From positions 1 through 64,000 of the forward strand of contig JAJDCR010000068.1 in the NCBI GenBank assembly GCA_029260735.1: a stretch of DNA of 64,000 nt. Reading direction: 5' to 3'. The translations under genes were made by a program, and so were the position numbers. The notes beneath the pieces were generated by a model. It had not been told where the DNA came from, made no database searches, and worked only from the letters and a program-made list of their open reading frames with translations. Within the stretch, counting starts at the first letter, position 1. Each line of letters starts with the position of its first letter. Positions 7,422-15,166 of this stretch are shown piece after piece. The DNA is from Planctomycetota bacterium (GTDB lineage: Bacteria > Planctomycetota > Uabimicrobiia > Uabimicrobiales > Uabimicrobiaceae).

Positions 7422-9278
7422 ACCACCTTCCATCTGAGCGAAAAATTCTTGAGCCTCTTGATTTTCTGAATCAAGTTCTAAAACATACTCATAACAGCTA
7501 GCTGCCCCTTCATAGTCTTCTGTTCCAATAAGAGACTTTGCAAAAACAGTAAGTTGTTTGATTGCAGCAAAAATATTTTGATTAGAAATAGCAACTTCCA
7601 CGTACTTATTCAGAGCATCGTAGTCGCAGGGATTTTTTTGTAACCAAACCGCTAGTTTGTTTAATTTAACTGGCGGAGAATCACCTTCATCGATAATATG
7701 AGAGAGAGCGGTTTCTGCATTATCCATTTCGCTGTGGAAAGCTTCGTTTTTCTCAGGATCAACCTCTTGTGTCATCTCTGGAGATAAGAAATTTTTGTAT
7801 TTTGCATAATCACTAAACCCCTCTGCTTCTTGAGTGACATCAGGAGAAAGAGGCAAAGGAATGTCCATGAAGTTATCAGAAGATGATTCGTCACTTGAGA
7901 GATCCGGAGGAGACATAGTATCTGAGGGAGACATAGTTTCCGAAGGATCGAAAGGATCTGAAGAATCAGAAGGAGACATCGTTTCCGAAGGATCTGAAAT
8001 TTCGTTTTCTTCCATCATCGTTTCCGAAGGATCTGAAGAACCAGAAGGAGACATCGTTTCCGAAGGATCGAAAGGATCTGAAGAATCAGAAGGAGACATC
8101 GTTTCCGAAGGATCTGAAATTTCGCTTTCTTCCATCGTTGCAGAAAGAGTTTCACTTCCTATAAAATTTTCTCCTCCAGAAAAACTTTCGTCGCCAGACA
8201 CGGTTCCATCAGAAAGAGTATCTTTTCCAGCTGAGTTTTTTCGAGGCCTAGCTTCATCAGAAAGAGTATCATCTCCGACTAAACCCGCTCGACTTTGGTC
8301 TGACAAAGTATCTTTCCCTACTAAACTGCTGCTTTTGGACATCTCTCCATCAGAGAGAGTATCCTTTCCGACTAAACCCGCTCGACTTTGGTCTGACAAA
8401 GTTCCTTTACCAACAAGACTACCACTCCGGCTTTTATCAGAGAGAGTGTCTTTTCCTACCAAGCTGTCACCATCAATCGTTTCCTCAGGAAAAAAGCCAT
8501 CGCCAGTAAAAAATTCGTCCGAAAACTCTGCTCCCATTGTTCCCTCTGACCAGCTCTCTTCATGGCGGGCATCTCCAGAGACTGACCCATCGGAGAGAGT
8601 TTTTCTACCTGGGCTTTTACCAGACATACTTTCGTCAGTCAAAACTCCAGTAGTAAGAGTATCATCGGGTCCTGACATGGTGTCCATTTCATCTCCGCTC
8701 AAGCTGTCATCATCTAAATACCCTGCTTTTTTACGGAGTTCATTTTGAATTTCTTCATTGGCATCATCAAAGATAGATTGCCAAACGTCTGTTTGCATAT
8801 CTGTATCTGAAATATATTGAGTATTTGCAACTTCCTCTGAAACAGTATGCTCTCTTAATAAAGCTCGGATTTCAGTTAGCGAACCAACAAAAATAAATAT
8901 TTCGTCTGCAGTGATTTTTTTTAGTTCATCAAACATGTAAATACCGGGTATACTACCCATTAATATGATTAGTACATTACCTACTTTTTCTAAAGGAATA
9001 AAGTTGTATTTATACAGAATACCCGCTGGAATTGTCTTAATCAGCTCTGGTGTTATTTCATAGTTTGCAGCAGAAATAAAAGGCAAGTGTAATTCATTGG
9101 AGATAACTTCTGCTAAAATACTCTCATCAATAATATTTTGCTCTAAAAGATACATTTCAAGAGGAGCATCAGGCCCTAGTTCTGTTATAATATCTTGCAT
9201 TACTTCAGCTTCTAAATGGCCTGTTTCAACAAGGATATCGTCAATTTTTCTTTGGGTTACTTTTTCAATATTTCTCAT
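7392..9278 (-). CDS. MshEN/GspE_N domain protein with Ser/Asp repeat linker and TPR-like C-terminus
   Basis: About 628 residues. The N-terminal ~140 residues resemble the MshEN/GspE-N module of type II secretion ATPases (ILVETGHL, LAEVISNELHLPFI). In other proteins this module can bind cyclic-di-GMP. No ATPase domain follows. The middle (about 200-500) is low-complexity and acidic, with repeated (V)GKDTLSD units, then repeated DPSETMSPSD units. The C-terminus has TPR-like helices. The repeat DNA has a ~120-bp near-duplicate around 7940-8137. I prefer the ATG at 9278; a GTG at 9332 is possible and neither has a strong ribosome site. Its 3' end overlaps the FHA-pseudokinase gene tail to tail. 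Confidence 0.8.
   Translation of the reverse strand: MRNIEKVTQRKIDDILVETGHLEAEVMQDIITELGPDAPLEMYLLEQNIIDESILAEVISNELHLPFISAANYEITPELIKTIPAGILYKYNFIPLEKVGNVLIILMGSIPGIYMFDELKKITADEIFIFVGSLTEIRALLREHTVSEEVANTQYISDTDMQTDVWQSIFDDANEEIQNELRKKAGYLDDDSLSGDEMDTMSGPDDTLTTGVLTDESMSGKSPGRKTLSDGSVSGDARHEESWSEGTMGAEFSDEFFTGDGFFPEETIDGDSLVGKDTLSDKSRSGSLVGKGTLSDQSRAGLVGKDTLSDGEMSKSSSLVGKDTLSDQSRAGLVGDDTLSDEARPRKNSAGKDTLSDGTVSGDESFSGGENFIGSETLSATMEESEISDPSETMSPSDSSDPFDPSETMSPSGSSDPSETMMEENEISDPSETMSPSDSSDPFDPSETMSPSDTMSPPDLSSDESSSDNFMDIPLPLSPDVTQEAEGFSDYAKYKNFLSPEMTQEVDPEKNEAFHSEMDNAETALSHIIDEGDSPPVKLNKLAVWLQKNPCDYDALNKYVEVAISNQNIFAAIKQLTVFAKSLIGTEDYEGAASCYEYVLELDSENQEAQEFFAQMEGGLPTEGEDSN
7930..8140. repeat. 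Tandem coding repeats (DPSETMSPSD units)
   Basis: A near-perfect duplication with a period of about 120 bases inside the MshEN-TPR gene, made of smaller GAAGGATCT/CAGAAGGAGACAT units. A second repeat block encoding GKDTLSD units lies at about 8200-8480. All units stay in frame, so copy number could change without breaking the protein. Confidence 0.75.
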
Positions 9279-9413
9279 AGGGATATCTAATGTAATTCTG
9301 ATGGCTAGTTGTATTTTAATTTTCTGGTACACTTACGATAGTTTTTATTATACCACTTCATGACTAAAAGTCAATGAAGACTGTTTTGAAACAATTTTTT
9401 GATGGAAAATAAC

Positions 9414-9971
9414 ATGAACGATACTCCTCTAAAAACGTACGTAGAAGCTGTTAGAGAAAACACGAGCAGCTTTAACGCTTGGTTTCAACTAGGAGATAAA
9501 GCTGCTGAATTAGAAGAATGGAGGGTTGCAGTTTCCTCATTCATTACCGCTCTTAAAATGGACCCTTCTCGTGACGATATCCACGAGAAAATTTATTCTG
9601 TTCGGCAAAGTTATATTGAGCAACTTAACCTAGGTAGTCAATTCAAATTTGATCTTTTAAAGTTGCCTGGAAAAACAGCCTACTTTCTTCTCTTTGGAGT
9701 TATGAACATGGAGCTGGAACCACTTACTCAAAATGTTTATCAACTTTACGAAAAAGGTTTTAGCAATATTCTTTTGGACTTTACTGGGGTAACATACATT
9801 AGTGGGCTAGGACCTTCCTCTCTGCGTAAATGGAAAAATAAAGCAGAAGAAAATCAGGCTAAACTTCTTTTAATCAATGTATCTGAACAAATAAACAGCA
9901 CACTACAACTAAAAAAGATAGACATTCCTCAAGTATCCGGCATCTTAGAGGCTTTTCAGACGGAAACTTAG
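9414..9971 (+). CDS. TPR plus STAS-domain protein
   Basis: About 186 residues. The N-terminal half is one TPR-like repeat pair (AWFQLGDKAAELEEW, VSSFITALKMDPS). The C-terminal half is a STAS fold like anti-sigma-factor antagonists (FDLLKLPGKTAYF, NILLDFTGVTYISGLG, LLLINVSEQI). The usual phosphorylated DSS/S.G loop reads SGLGPSS, so a serine site could remain. STAS proteins usually act in partner-switching with a kinase. ATG at 9402 is an alternative start; GGAAA favours 9414. An ABC-type permease follows 45 bases later on the same strand. Confidence 0.8.
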   Translation: MNDTPLKTYVEAVRENTSSFNAWFQLGDKAAELEEWRVAVSSFITALKMDPSRDDIHEKIYSVRQSYIEQLNLGSQFKFDLLKLPGKTAYFLLFGVMNMELEPLTQNVYQLYEKGFSNILLDFTGVTYISGLGPSSLRKWKNKAEENQAKLLLINVSEQINSTLQLKKIDIPQVSGILEAFQTET

Positions 9972-10016
9972 AGAACACAACATTTAAAAGGATGCCTCTT
10001 CTAAGGAACTCTCTTT

Positions 10017-11687
10017 ATGAACAATTTATCGATTTTATTTCAACTACTACGCTGCATCATAAGAAATGAAATAAAAACATTTTCCGAGAAATCACGTTTC
10101 AAAATTTTTGTGGTTACCTCTTTTGGCTTATTTTTTTGGGCAGGACTTTTTTTCCTATTCCTCAAAGGTTTTATCTTTTTTGGAAAACATATACCACCCT
10201 CGTTTCATGATCTAGTTATAGATTATCTATTTTCGGTTTTTTATTTTTCTCTTTTTGCTATGCTAATTTTCTCTTCTCTTATTATCGCCTTTTCGGTTTT
10301 TTTTCAAAACAAAGAAACTCATTACTTGATGACCTGTCCTATTGCTCCAGAAAACATCTTTCTCTATAAGTTTTTCGAAACTTTTCTTTTTGCTTCCTGG
10401 GCAGTTCTATTTCTTGGAATCCCAGTAGGTCTAGCCTACGGGATTCAACAGCAAGTTTCTTTAGTTTTTTATCCACTGCTCATTCTCTCATTCCTCCCCT
10501 ATATTATTCTTCCCTGTGTTATAGGGTCTCTCTGTGCTTTTCTTGTCGTTTTATACATCTCTAAATTTCGCAGATTTCTCGGTTTTCTTTTTGTCTGCTT
10601 TTTACTTTTTGCTACCTGCTATCTAGCATACTCTATTATGAACCTTCGAGAAGACACCTCTACTTATACTGCCGGATGGCTTTTTGGTCTTCTAGATTAC
10701 TTGAATTTTACTCGAGGCTCTCTTCTTCCTTCTATTTGGATGTCTCATACAATGCTTGCTGCTGCTCATCGCGACTATGGTGAGTTTATCTTTCAGTTTG
10801 CTCTGCTTACTTCAAGTGCCCTCGCTTTAGTCACAATCAACTATTGGCTTGCTCACTATCGCTATTTCAAAGCATGGTCTATTATGCATAGCACCAAGAG
10901 AAAGAAAAAAATCTGGAAGCTGGAGTTTTTAAGTAAATTTCTAAGAATTTTCTTTTTTCTCAAAGTCAGGGCTCGTCTTTTCTTAGAAAAAGATCTCAAA
11001 ATATTCATCCGTGATCCTATCCAATGGACTCAGTTTGCCATTCTTTTTGGTCTTCTTCTTTTATATATACTAAATTTACGTACCCTACAATATGACCAGA
11101 GAACTGTCTTTTGGAAACAAATGGTTGCGACTCTTAATCTGATGGCAACGGCTCTTACAGCAAGTACTTTTGCCAGCCGTTTTGTTTTTCCGATGCTATC
11201 ATTGGAGGGAAAACGTTTTTGGACTCTAGGGGTTATGCCTATTCAAAGAAAATCGATTCTCTATGCAAAATTTACTTTTGCGGTAACTTGCATGTTTATA
11301 ATGAGTCAATCTCTGGTCTTTCTGTCTTCTTTTATGCTAAGGCTTTCTTGGCAAGTCATGGCTCTTCATAGCGTCACGATGATAGCTGTGGTCATGGGAG
11401 TAGCAGGACTTTCTGTAGGACTCGGGGCAATTTATCCCAATTTCAGAGAAGATAATCCTTCTAAAATCGTTTCAGGTTTCGGAGGAACTCTAAACCTGAT
11501 GTTAAATATTGTTTTTGTTATTACAATAATAGTTCTTCAATTAACACCTCTTTACTTAATACTCAAAAAGCAAGCTTCTCCTTATATTTTCTATACTCTA
11601 GGAGCCGTTGGCCTAATTGTCTCTGCGATAGCTTGTATTTTGCCGATGTACTTAGGAATTCGAAAATTTACTAAAATGGAGATCTAG
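10017..11687 (+). CDS. Multi-spanning ABC-2-like exporter permease
   Basis: A 556-residue, Phe/Leu-rich integral membrane protein with about 12 predicted helices in two halves, separated by a basic loop near residues 295-335. It resembles the 'putative ABC exporter' class of ABC-2 permeases, which need a separate ATPase. No ATPase gene lies next to it, so the substrate and energy partner are unknown. AAGGA precedes the ATG. It follows the TPR-STAS gene and is probably co-transcribed with it. Confidence 0.7.
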   Translation: MNNLSILFQLLRCIIRNEIKTFSEKSRFKIFVVTSFGLFFWAGLFFLFLKGFIFFGKHIPPSFHDLVIDYLFSVFYFSLFAMLIFSSLIIAFSVFFQNKETHYLMTCPIAPENIFLYKFFETFLFASWAVLFLGIPVGLAYGIQQQVSLVFYPLLILSFLPYIILPCVIGSLCAFLVVLYISKFRRFLGFLFVCFLLFATCYLAYSIMNLREDTSTYTAGWLFGLLDYLNFTRGSLLPSIWMSHTMLAAAHRDYGEFIFQFALLTSSALALVTINYWLAHYRYFKAWSIMHSTKRKKKIWKLEFLSKFLRIFFFLKVRARLFLEKDLKIFIRDPIQWTQFAILFGLLLLYILNLRTLQYDQRTVFWKQMVATLNLMATALTASTFASRFVFPMLSLEGKRFWTLGVMPIQRKSILYAKFTFAVTCMFIMSQSLVFLSSFMLRLSWQVMALHSVTMIAVVMGVAGLSVGLGAIYPNFREDNPSKIVSGFGGTLNLMLNIVFVITIIVLQLTPLYLILKKQASPYIFYTLGAVGLIVSAIACILPMYLGIRKFTKMEI

Positions 11688-11798
11688 GTAAAATTTTCTG
11701 GCAGTTTGGCTTATTTTTTTCTTGGGCTACTGTTGAATGCTCTCGCATTTCTTGTGTAGCTCTTGGATTTGTTCTTGGAAACTGCCAGAAAATTTTAC
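11688..11798. terminator. 20-bp perfect inverted repeat between convergent genes
   Basis: Positions 11688-11707 and 11779-11798 are perfect 20-base inverted copies. The 71-base loop can pair further: about 7 bp (GGGCTAC with GTAGCTC, one wobble), then AATGC with GCATT. The left arm begins right after the permease stop and the right arm covers the stop codon of the convergent lipoprotein gene. This suits a bidirectional transcript-end structure, or a small inserted palindromic element. Confidence 0.6.
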
Positions 11799-13243
11799 TC
11801 CCCAACAAAAACAAAATCCTCCGGCTTCAAGAGCAAGACCTCTCGGTCTCCCTTTTCGTTAATCACTAGAAAAGCTAGGTGAGAGTGTTTTCCTCTTTGT
11901 TTGAGGGTGATTGCTTTTTCTATTTTTTTTCCTTTTAGTTGGGGTAGAGGCATCGCTTCTTCTTGGTCTAGGGCTACTTCTCCAGTTAGGTAGATTTGTT
12001 TTTGGATTTGGGAAAAGGCTTCTCTATGTTTTTTGGGATATTTCTGCCAAAGCCTCGAAATGCCATAGGAGAGAAAGACTTCTCCTTGCTCATTTTTCCA
12101 GCACACATCTTTCCAAGTGTCTGTGTCAAGGTCTTCCCATAGTAATATTTTTTGAGTAGATCCTTCTTTTTTCGGAGCAAATAAAAGTTCTTCAGAGAAA
12201 GAACGGCTAGAGAAAGGGGCTAGTGAGTCTTTTGAGGAGAGAAAATCAACTCCTTGGATGAAAAAGGGGATCTTTCCTCTGACAAGGTAGGAATAGAGAA
12301 CCTGCCAAGAAGAAGGAAGGGAAACTCCCAGAACCGATATATCTCCTTGGCCGTCCTGGTTCAGATCAGAGGTAAAAGTGACTAGAGGCAAATCCAAGGG
12401 AAAAGAGGAAAAAGAAAGTAGCTCTTCTCTGAGCAATTTCAGATGAGAGATACCTTTTTCCCAGGATAGAATGAGAAAATTTCTGGCTTTATCTTTCAAA
12501 TAAGAAACAGGAAAGGTGCTACTTTTAAGAGGAATGGAAAAATCTTTGTATAAAGAGTACTCTTTTTCTTTTTTCTCATAAATGTAAATATGTCCTGGCC
12601 CATGCACTAGAAGTTCAGGACTCTTTGTTCCTAATACATCTACAGCAAAAAGGCTGGGGGGAAAAGGAGAAAGAACATTACCCCCGTAAATTTTTCCCAG
12701 ATAAATAAACGAATCGCTTTCTTTTTTCCCTAAGTAAATTGCATAAAACCAAGATGTTTTATCACGAAAAGGAAGAGCTAAATCAGGAAAGGAGTCTTCG
12801 TTCAAGAAACAGAAAGCGGGGTAACGCCCTAAAAAAGAAAAGCTTTCGGCAATTTTTTTTGCTTTGGGAAGAAAAGAAGGGTAGGAGTTTTTAGGTGAAA
12901 ATAAGTAGACTCTTTTTTTTGTCCAAGCAAGCCCTTGGGAATTTCCAGTAACCAAGGAGTAAACAAGGTCAACACCTTCTATTTTTTCAGAAAAATAGAT
13001 ATCTTGCTGGATAGTAAGGGTAGGAAAAATCGAGTAAACATAAAGTCCTCGATCTTCCCAAAAAATCAACTCTTCTACACCATCCTGATTATAGTCAAAA
13101 GCACAAAAATCTTGAACTTTAGAATACGGCAAATAACAAGATGAGAAGTTTGGCTGAAAAAGAGGTTTTTGGTAGTTTTTATCTAAACAACCAGAAAAAA
13201 GAATTAATGTAAAACAAAAAAAAAACTTAAACTTATTCTTCAA
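11795..13243 (-). CDS. FG-GAP/VCBS-like lipoprotein
   Basis: A 482-residue predicted lipoprotein. The N-terminus is a signal peptide ending in the lipobox LFSGC. Several Asp-rich loops of the FG-GAP/VCBS kind follow (DYNQDGVEELIF, DLNQDGQGDISV, DLDTDTWKDVCW), which suggests a calcium-binding beta-propeller outside the inner membrane. The start appears to be TTG, 11 bases inside the end of the PP2C gene, so translation is probably coupled. The function is not known. Pairing with a phosphatase suggests a regulatory or sensing role, but that is inference. Confidence 0.8.
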   Translation of the reverse strand: MKNKFKFFFCFTLILFSGCLDKNYQKPLFQPNFSSCYLPYSKVQDFCAFDYNQDGVEELIFWEDRGLYVYSIFPTLTIQQDIYFSEKIEGVDLVYSLVTGNSQGLAWTKKRVYLFSPKNSYPSFLPKAKKIAESFSFLGRYPAFCFLNEDSFPDLALPFRDKTSWFYAIYLGKKESDSFIYLGKIYGGNVLSPFPPSLFAVDVLGTKSPELLVHGPGHIYIYEKKEKEYSLYKDFSIPLKSSTFPVSYLKDKARNFLILSWEKGISHLKLLREELLSFSSFPLDLPLVTFTSDLNQDGQGDISVLGVSLPSSWQVLYSYLVRGKIPFFIQGVDFLSSKDSLAPFSSRSFSEELLFAPKKEGSTQKILLWEDLDTDTWKDVCWKNEQGEVFLSYGISRLWQKYPKKHREAFSQIQKQIYLTGEVALDQEEAMPLPQLKGKKIEKAITLKQRGKHSHLAFLVINEKGDREVLLLKPEDFVFVGE

Positions 13244-14012
13244 CAGGAAAAGTCTTTACTAAAGCAACTGTTATATTATCAGGACCACCAGCATCATTCG
13301 CTTCGTTAATTAACTCTGTTAAAAGCTGCTCACTATCCTCTAAGTTCTTCAAGACAATTTCTTCGACAACCTCATCAGTCACATGATCACTAAGACCATC
13401 GGTACATAGCAGAAAAACGTCTCCTACTTCTAAGGAATGAAGAGAACTATCCACTTTAACATTTTCTGACATTCCAAGAGCTCGGGTAATAATATTTTTG
13501 TTTTGCCAAAACATCATATCTTTCTTACCAATAATATTGTGCCGAGCCAACTCTCCAACTAAAGAATGGTCTTCACTTATTTGTTTCAACTCACTGTTCC
13601 GTAGACAATAAATTCGGCTATCGCCAACCCAAGCAATAATAACTTTATCTCCGGAAATTTGTAATGACACAACTGTTGTTCCCATTCCTTCTAAAGCAAA
13701 AGAGCCTCGATTCAGCTCCATAATATTTTTATTTGCTTCCTGGATGGAGGTAATTAAAAATTTTTCTTGTTCCTGAATTAGTTTTTCTTTATCCTCTTTT
13801 AGAGAAGAGACAATAGAGGAGTATTGCTCCGAGTACATGCCTTCCATGGTGTCTACTGCTGTTTTACTAGCAACATCCCCATCAACATGTCCTCCCATCC
13901 CATCAGCAACAGAAACAAAAGCAAACTCATCTAGAATCAGAAAATTATCTTCATTTCGTGAACGCTGTCTTCCAATATCGGTTTTAGCTACAATTTCACA
14001 ACGAATTTCCAT
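13233..14012 (-). CDS. PP2C-family Ser/Thr protein phosphatase
   Basis: A 259-residue PP2C/PPM phosphatase (Stp1/PrpC type) that removes phosphate from Ser/Thr using two or three metal ions. Visible motifs are RNEDN (Asp22), ADGMGGH (Asp37), GMGTTVV, WVGDSR, CTDGLSD and GGPDN. All metal-binding aspartates are present and the length is normal for a single-domain enzyme. It is the only phosphatase seen among many kinases here and is the likely counterpart. It overlaps the downstream lipoprotein gene by 11 bases. Confidence 0.95.
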   Translation of the reverse strand: MEIRCEIVAKTDIGRQRSRNEDNFLILDEFAFVSVADGMGGHVDGDVASKTAVDTMEGMYSEQYSSIVSSLKEDKEKLIQEQEKFLITSIQEANKNIMELNRGSFALEGMGTTVVSLQISGDKVIIAWVGDSRIYCLRNSELKQISEDHSLVGELARHNIIGKKDMMFWQNKNIITRALGMSENVKVDSSLHSLEVGDVFLLCTDGLSDHVTDEVVEEIVLKNLEDSEQLLTELINEANDAGGPDNITVALVKTFPVEE

Positions 14013-14133
14013 GGCATATCTTTACTCTATTAAATCCACACAATAAGGATTATTAACAATCTCTAAAAAAACACGTTCACTCTTCTGGATACTTATTTGG
14101 TATCGGTAATATTAAGATTTCCTAACTAAAAAG

Positions 14134-14168
14134 AATTATGGGGCTATAATTTTTATAGCCCCATAATT
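14134..14168 (-). terminator. Rho-independent terminator of the Ser-rich lipoprotein gene
   Basis: A perfect 16-bp stem (14134-14149 with 14153-14168), a 3-base loop and a GC-rich centre (GGGGC). On the minus strand it is followed by CTTTTTTAG. It sits 43 bases after the lipoprotein stop. Confidence 0.85.
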
Positions 14169-14210
14169 TCTCTAACAGAAAATCTAGCAATCAAAAAGAA
14201 CTAAAAATTT

Positions 14211-14957
14211 TTAGTCTTCAAAACTGAAATCATCAAACTCTCCAAAATCATCAGATTCCTCTTCAACAGGTTCTTCTGCTGTAGGTTCTTCTGTTTCTTC
14301 GAAGCTGAAGTCATCTTCAAAAGGATCTTCTTCAGTAGTAGGTTCTTCTGCTGTAAGTTCTTCGGTTGATTCACTAGAAGAATCATCTTCTACACCAAAA
14401 TCATCAAATTCCCCAAAAGCATCCTCAGTAGTTTCAGTTTCAGTTACAGTTTCTTCTACTGCGGCAGTAACTTCCTCAACAGTTTCCTCTACTGTGGCAG
14501 TTACTTCTTCAACAACAGTAGAAGCTTCACTGGTAGAGTTATCTGCAAATTCTGAATCAAAAGTCCCGAAGTCAGAATCTTCTGAAGAGCTAGAACTGTT
14601 CTCTATTACGGGTTCCATATCACTAGAAACCGAAGAAGAGCTTTCTGAACTAGAGTTTTCTGAACTAAAGCTTTCATCTATACTCGAGTCGAAGGTCCCA
14701 AAATCACTGGAACTATTGGAGCTAGAGCTAGTTGAGCTATCACTAGTTGAACTGGAGCTAGTTGAGCTGTCACTTGAGCTATCACTAATCGAGCTGTCAC
14801 TAGTTGAACTGGAGCTAGTTGAACTGTCACTTGAGCTATCACTTGCCACTGTTTTAGTGTTATTATTTTCAACAACATCGTTGTTTTCTTTTTTATCTGA
14901 ACCGGAGCAAGCAACCAACATAACAGAAACTGCGAGGCACAAAAGTAGTCTTAACAT
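14211..14957 (-). CDS. Ser-rich acidic lipoprotein with FGTFD/FGEFD repeats
   Basis: A 248-residue predicted lipoprotein. The signal peptide ends in the lipobox MLVAC. The mature part is low-complexity: a Ser/Asp/Thr stretch (about 40-130), then Thr/Glu/Val-rich spacers. A short motif recurs four times: DFGTFDS, DFGTFDSEF, FGEFDDFG and DFGEFDDFSF (the last at the C-terminus). Such regular aromatic/acidic motifs could be docking sites. AGGAAGGGA lies just before the ATG; an adjacent GTG at 14960 is an alternative start. Function unknown. Confidence 0.8.
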   Translation of the reverse strand: MLRLLLCLAVSVMLVACSGSDKKENNDVVENNNTKTVASDSSSDSSTSSSSTSDSSISDSSSDSSTSSSSTSDSSTSSSSNSSSDFGTFDSSIDESFSSENSSSESSSSVSSDMEPVIENSSSSSEDSDFGTFDSEFADNSTSEASTVVEEVTATVEETVEEVTAAVEETVTETETTEDAFGEFDDFGVEDDSSSESTEELTAEEPTTEEDPFEDDFSFEETEEPTAEEPVEEESDDFGEFDDFSFED

Positions 14958-15055
14958 CACAGAGTCCCTTCCTTATCTTTATCTTTGAAATACAAAAAGC
15001 TAACTGTATTAGAAAAACACGACAAAGAAATTTTCCTTTGTCTATTGAAAGATTG

Positions 15056-15092
15056 TCGAAAAGAGTGTTTTTCATCCAAACACTCTTTTCGA
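15056..15092. terminator. 15-bp perfect hairpin
   Basis: Inverted copies at 15056-15070 and 15078-15092 (TCGAAAAGAGTGTTT with its complement) and a 7-base loop. It lies between the DUF11 gene end and the lipoprotein start, so it could back up termination or sit in the lipoprotein promoter region. Confidence 0.45.
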
Positions 15093-15125
15093 TTTCTTAT
15101 TGCTACTCGAAGAGAGATGTATTAA

Positions 15126-15157
15126 GAAGATGAGGTTTAAAGTTAAACCTCATCTTC
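15126..15157 (-). terminator. Hairpin after the DUF11 gene
   Basis: A perfect 14-bp stem (15126-15139 with 15144-15157) and a 4-base loop, 10 bases after the DUF11 stop codon. The T-run after it is weak. Confidence 0.6.
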
Positions 15158-15166
15158 CGTCAATCC

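Noticed and set aside
7834-8748. Long open frame on the plus strand, Ser/Glu-rich, 304 codons
   Set aside because: It mirrors the repeat region of the MshEN-TPR gene on the other strand; its composition comes from the repeats and it has no ribosome site.
14494-14988. Plus-strand open frame opposite the Ser-rich lipoprotein
   Set aside because: Leu/Glu/Ser periodicity is the antisense reflection of serine codons; the lipoprotein has a signal peptide, lipobox, ribosome site and terminator.
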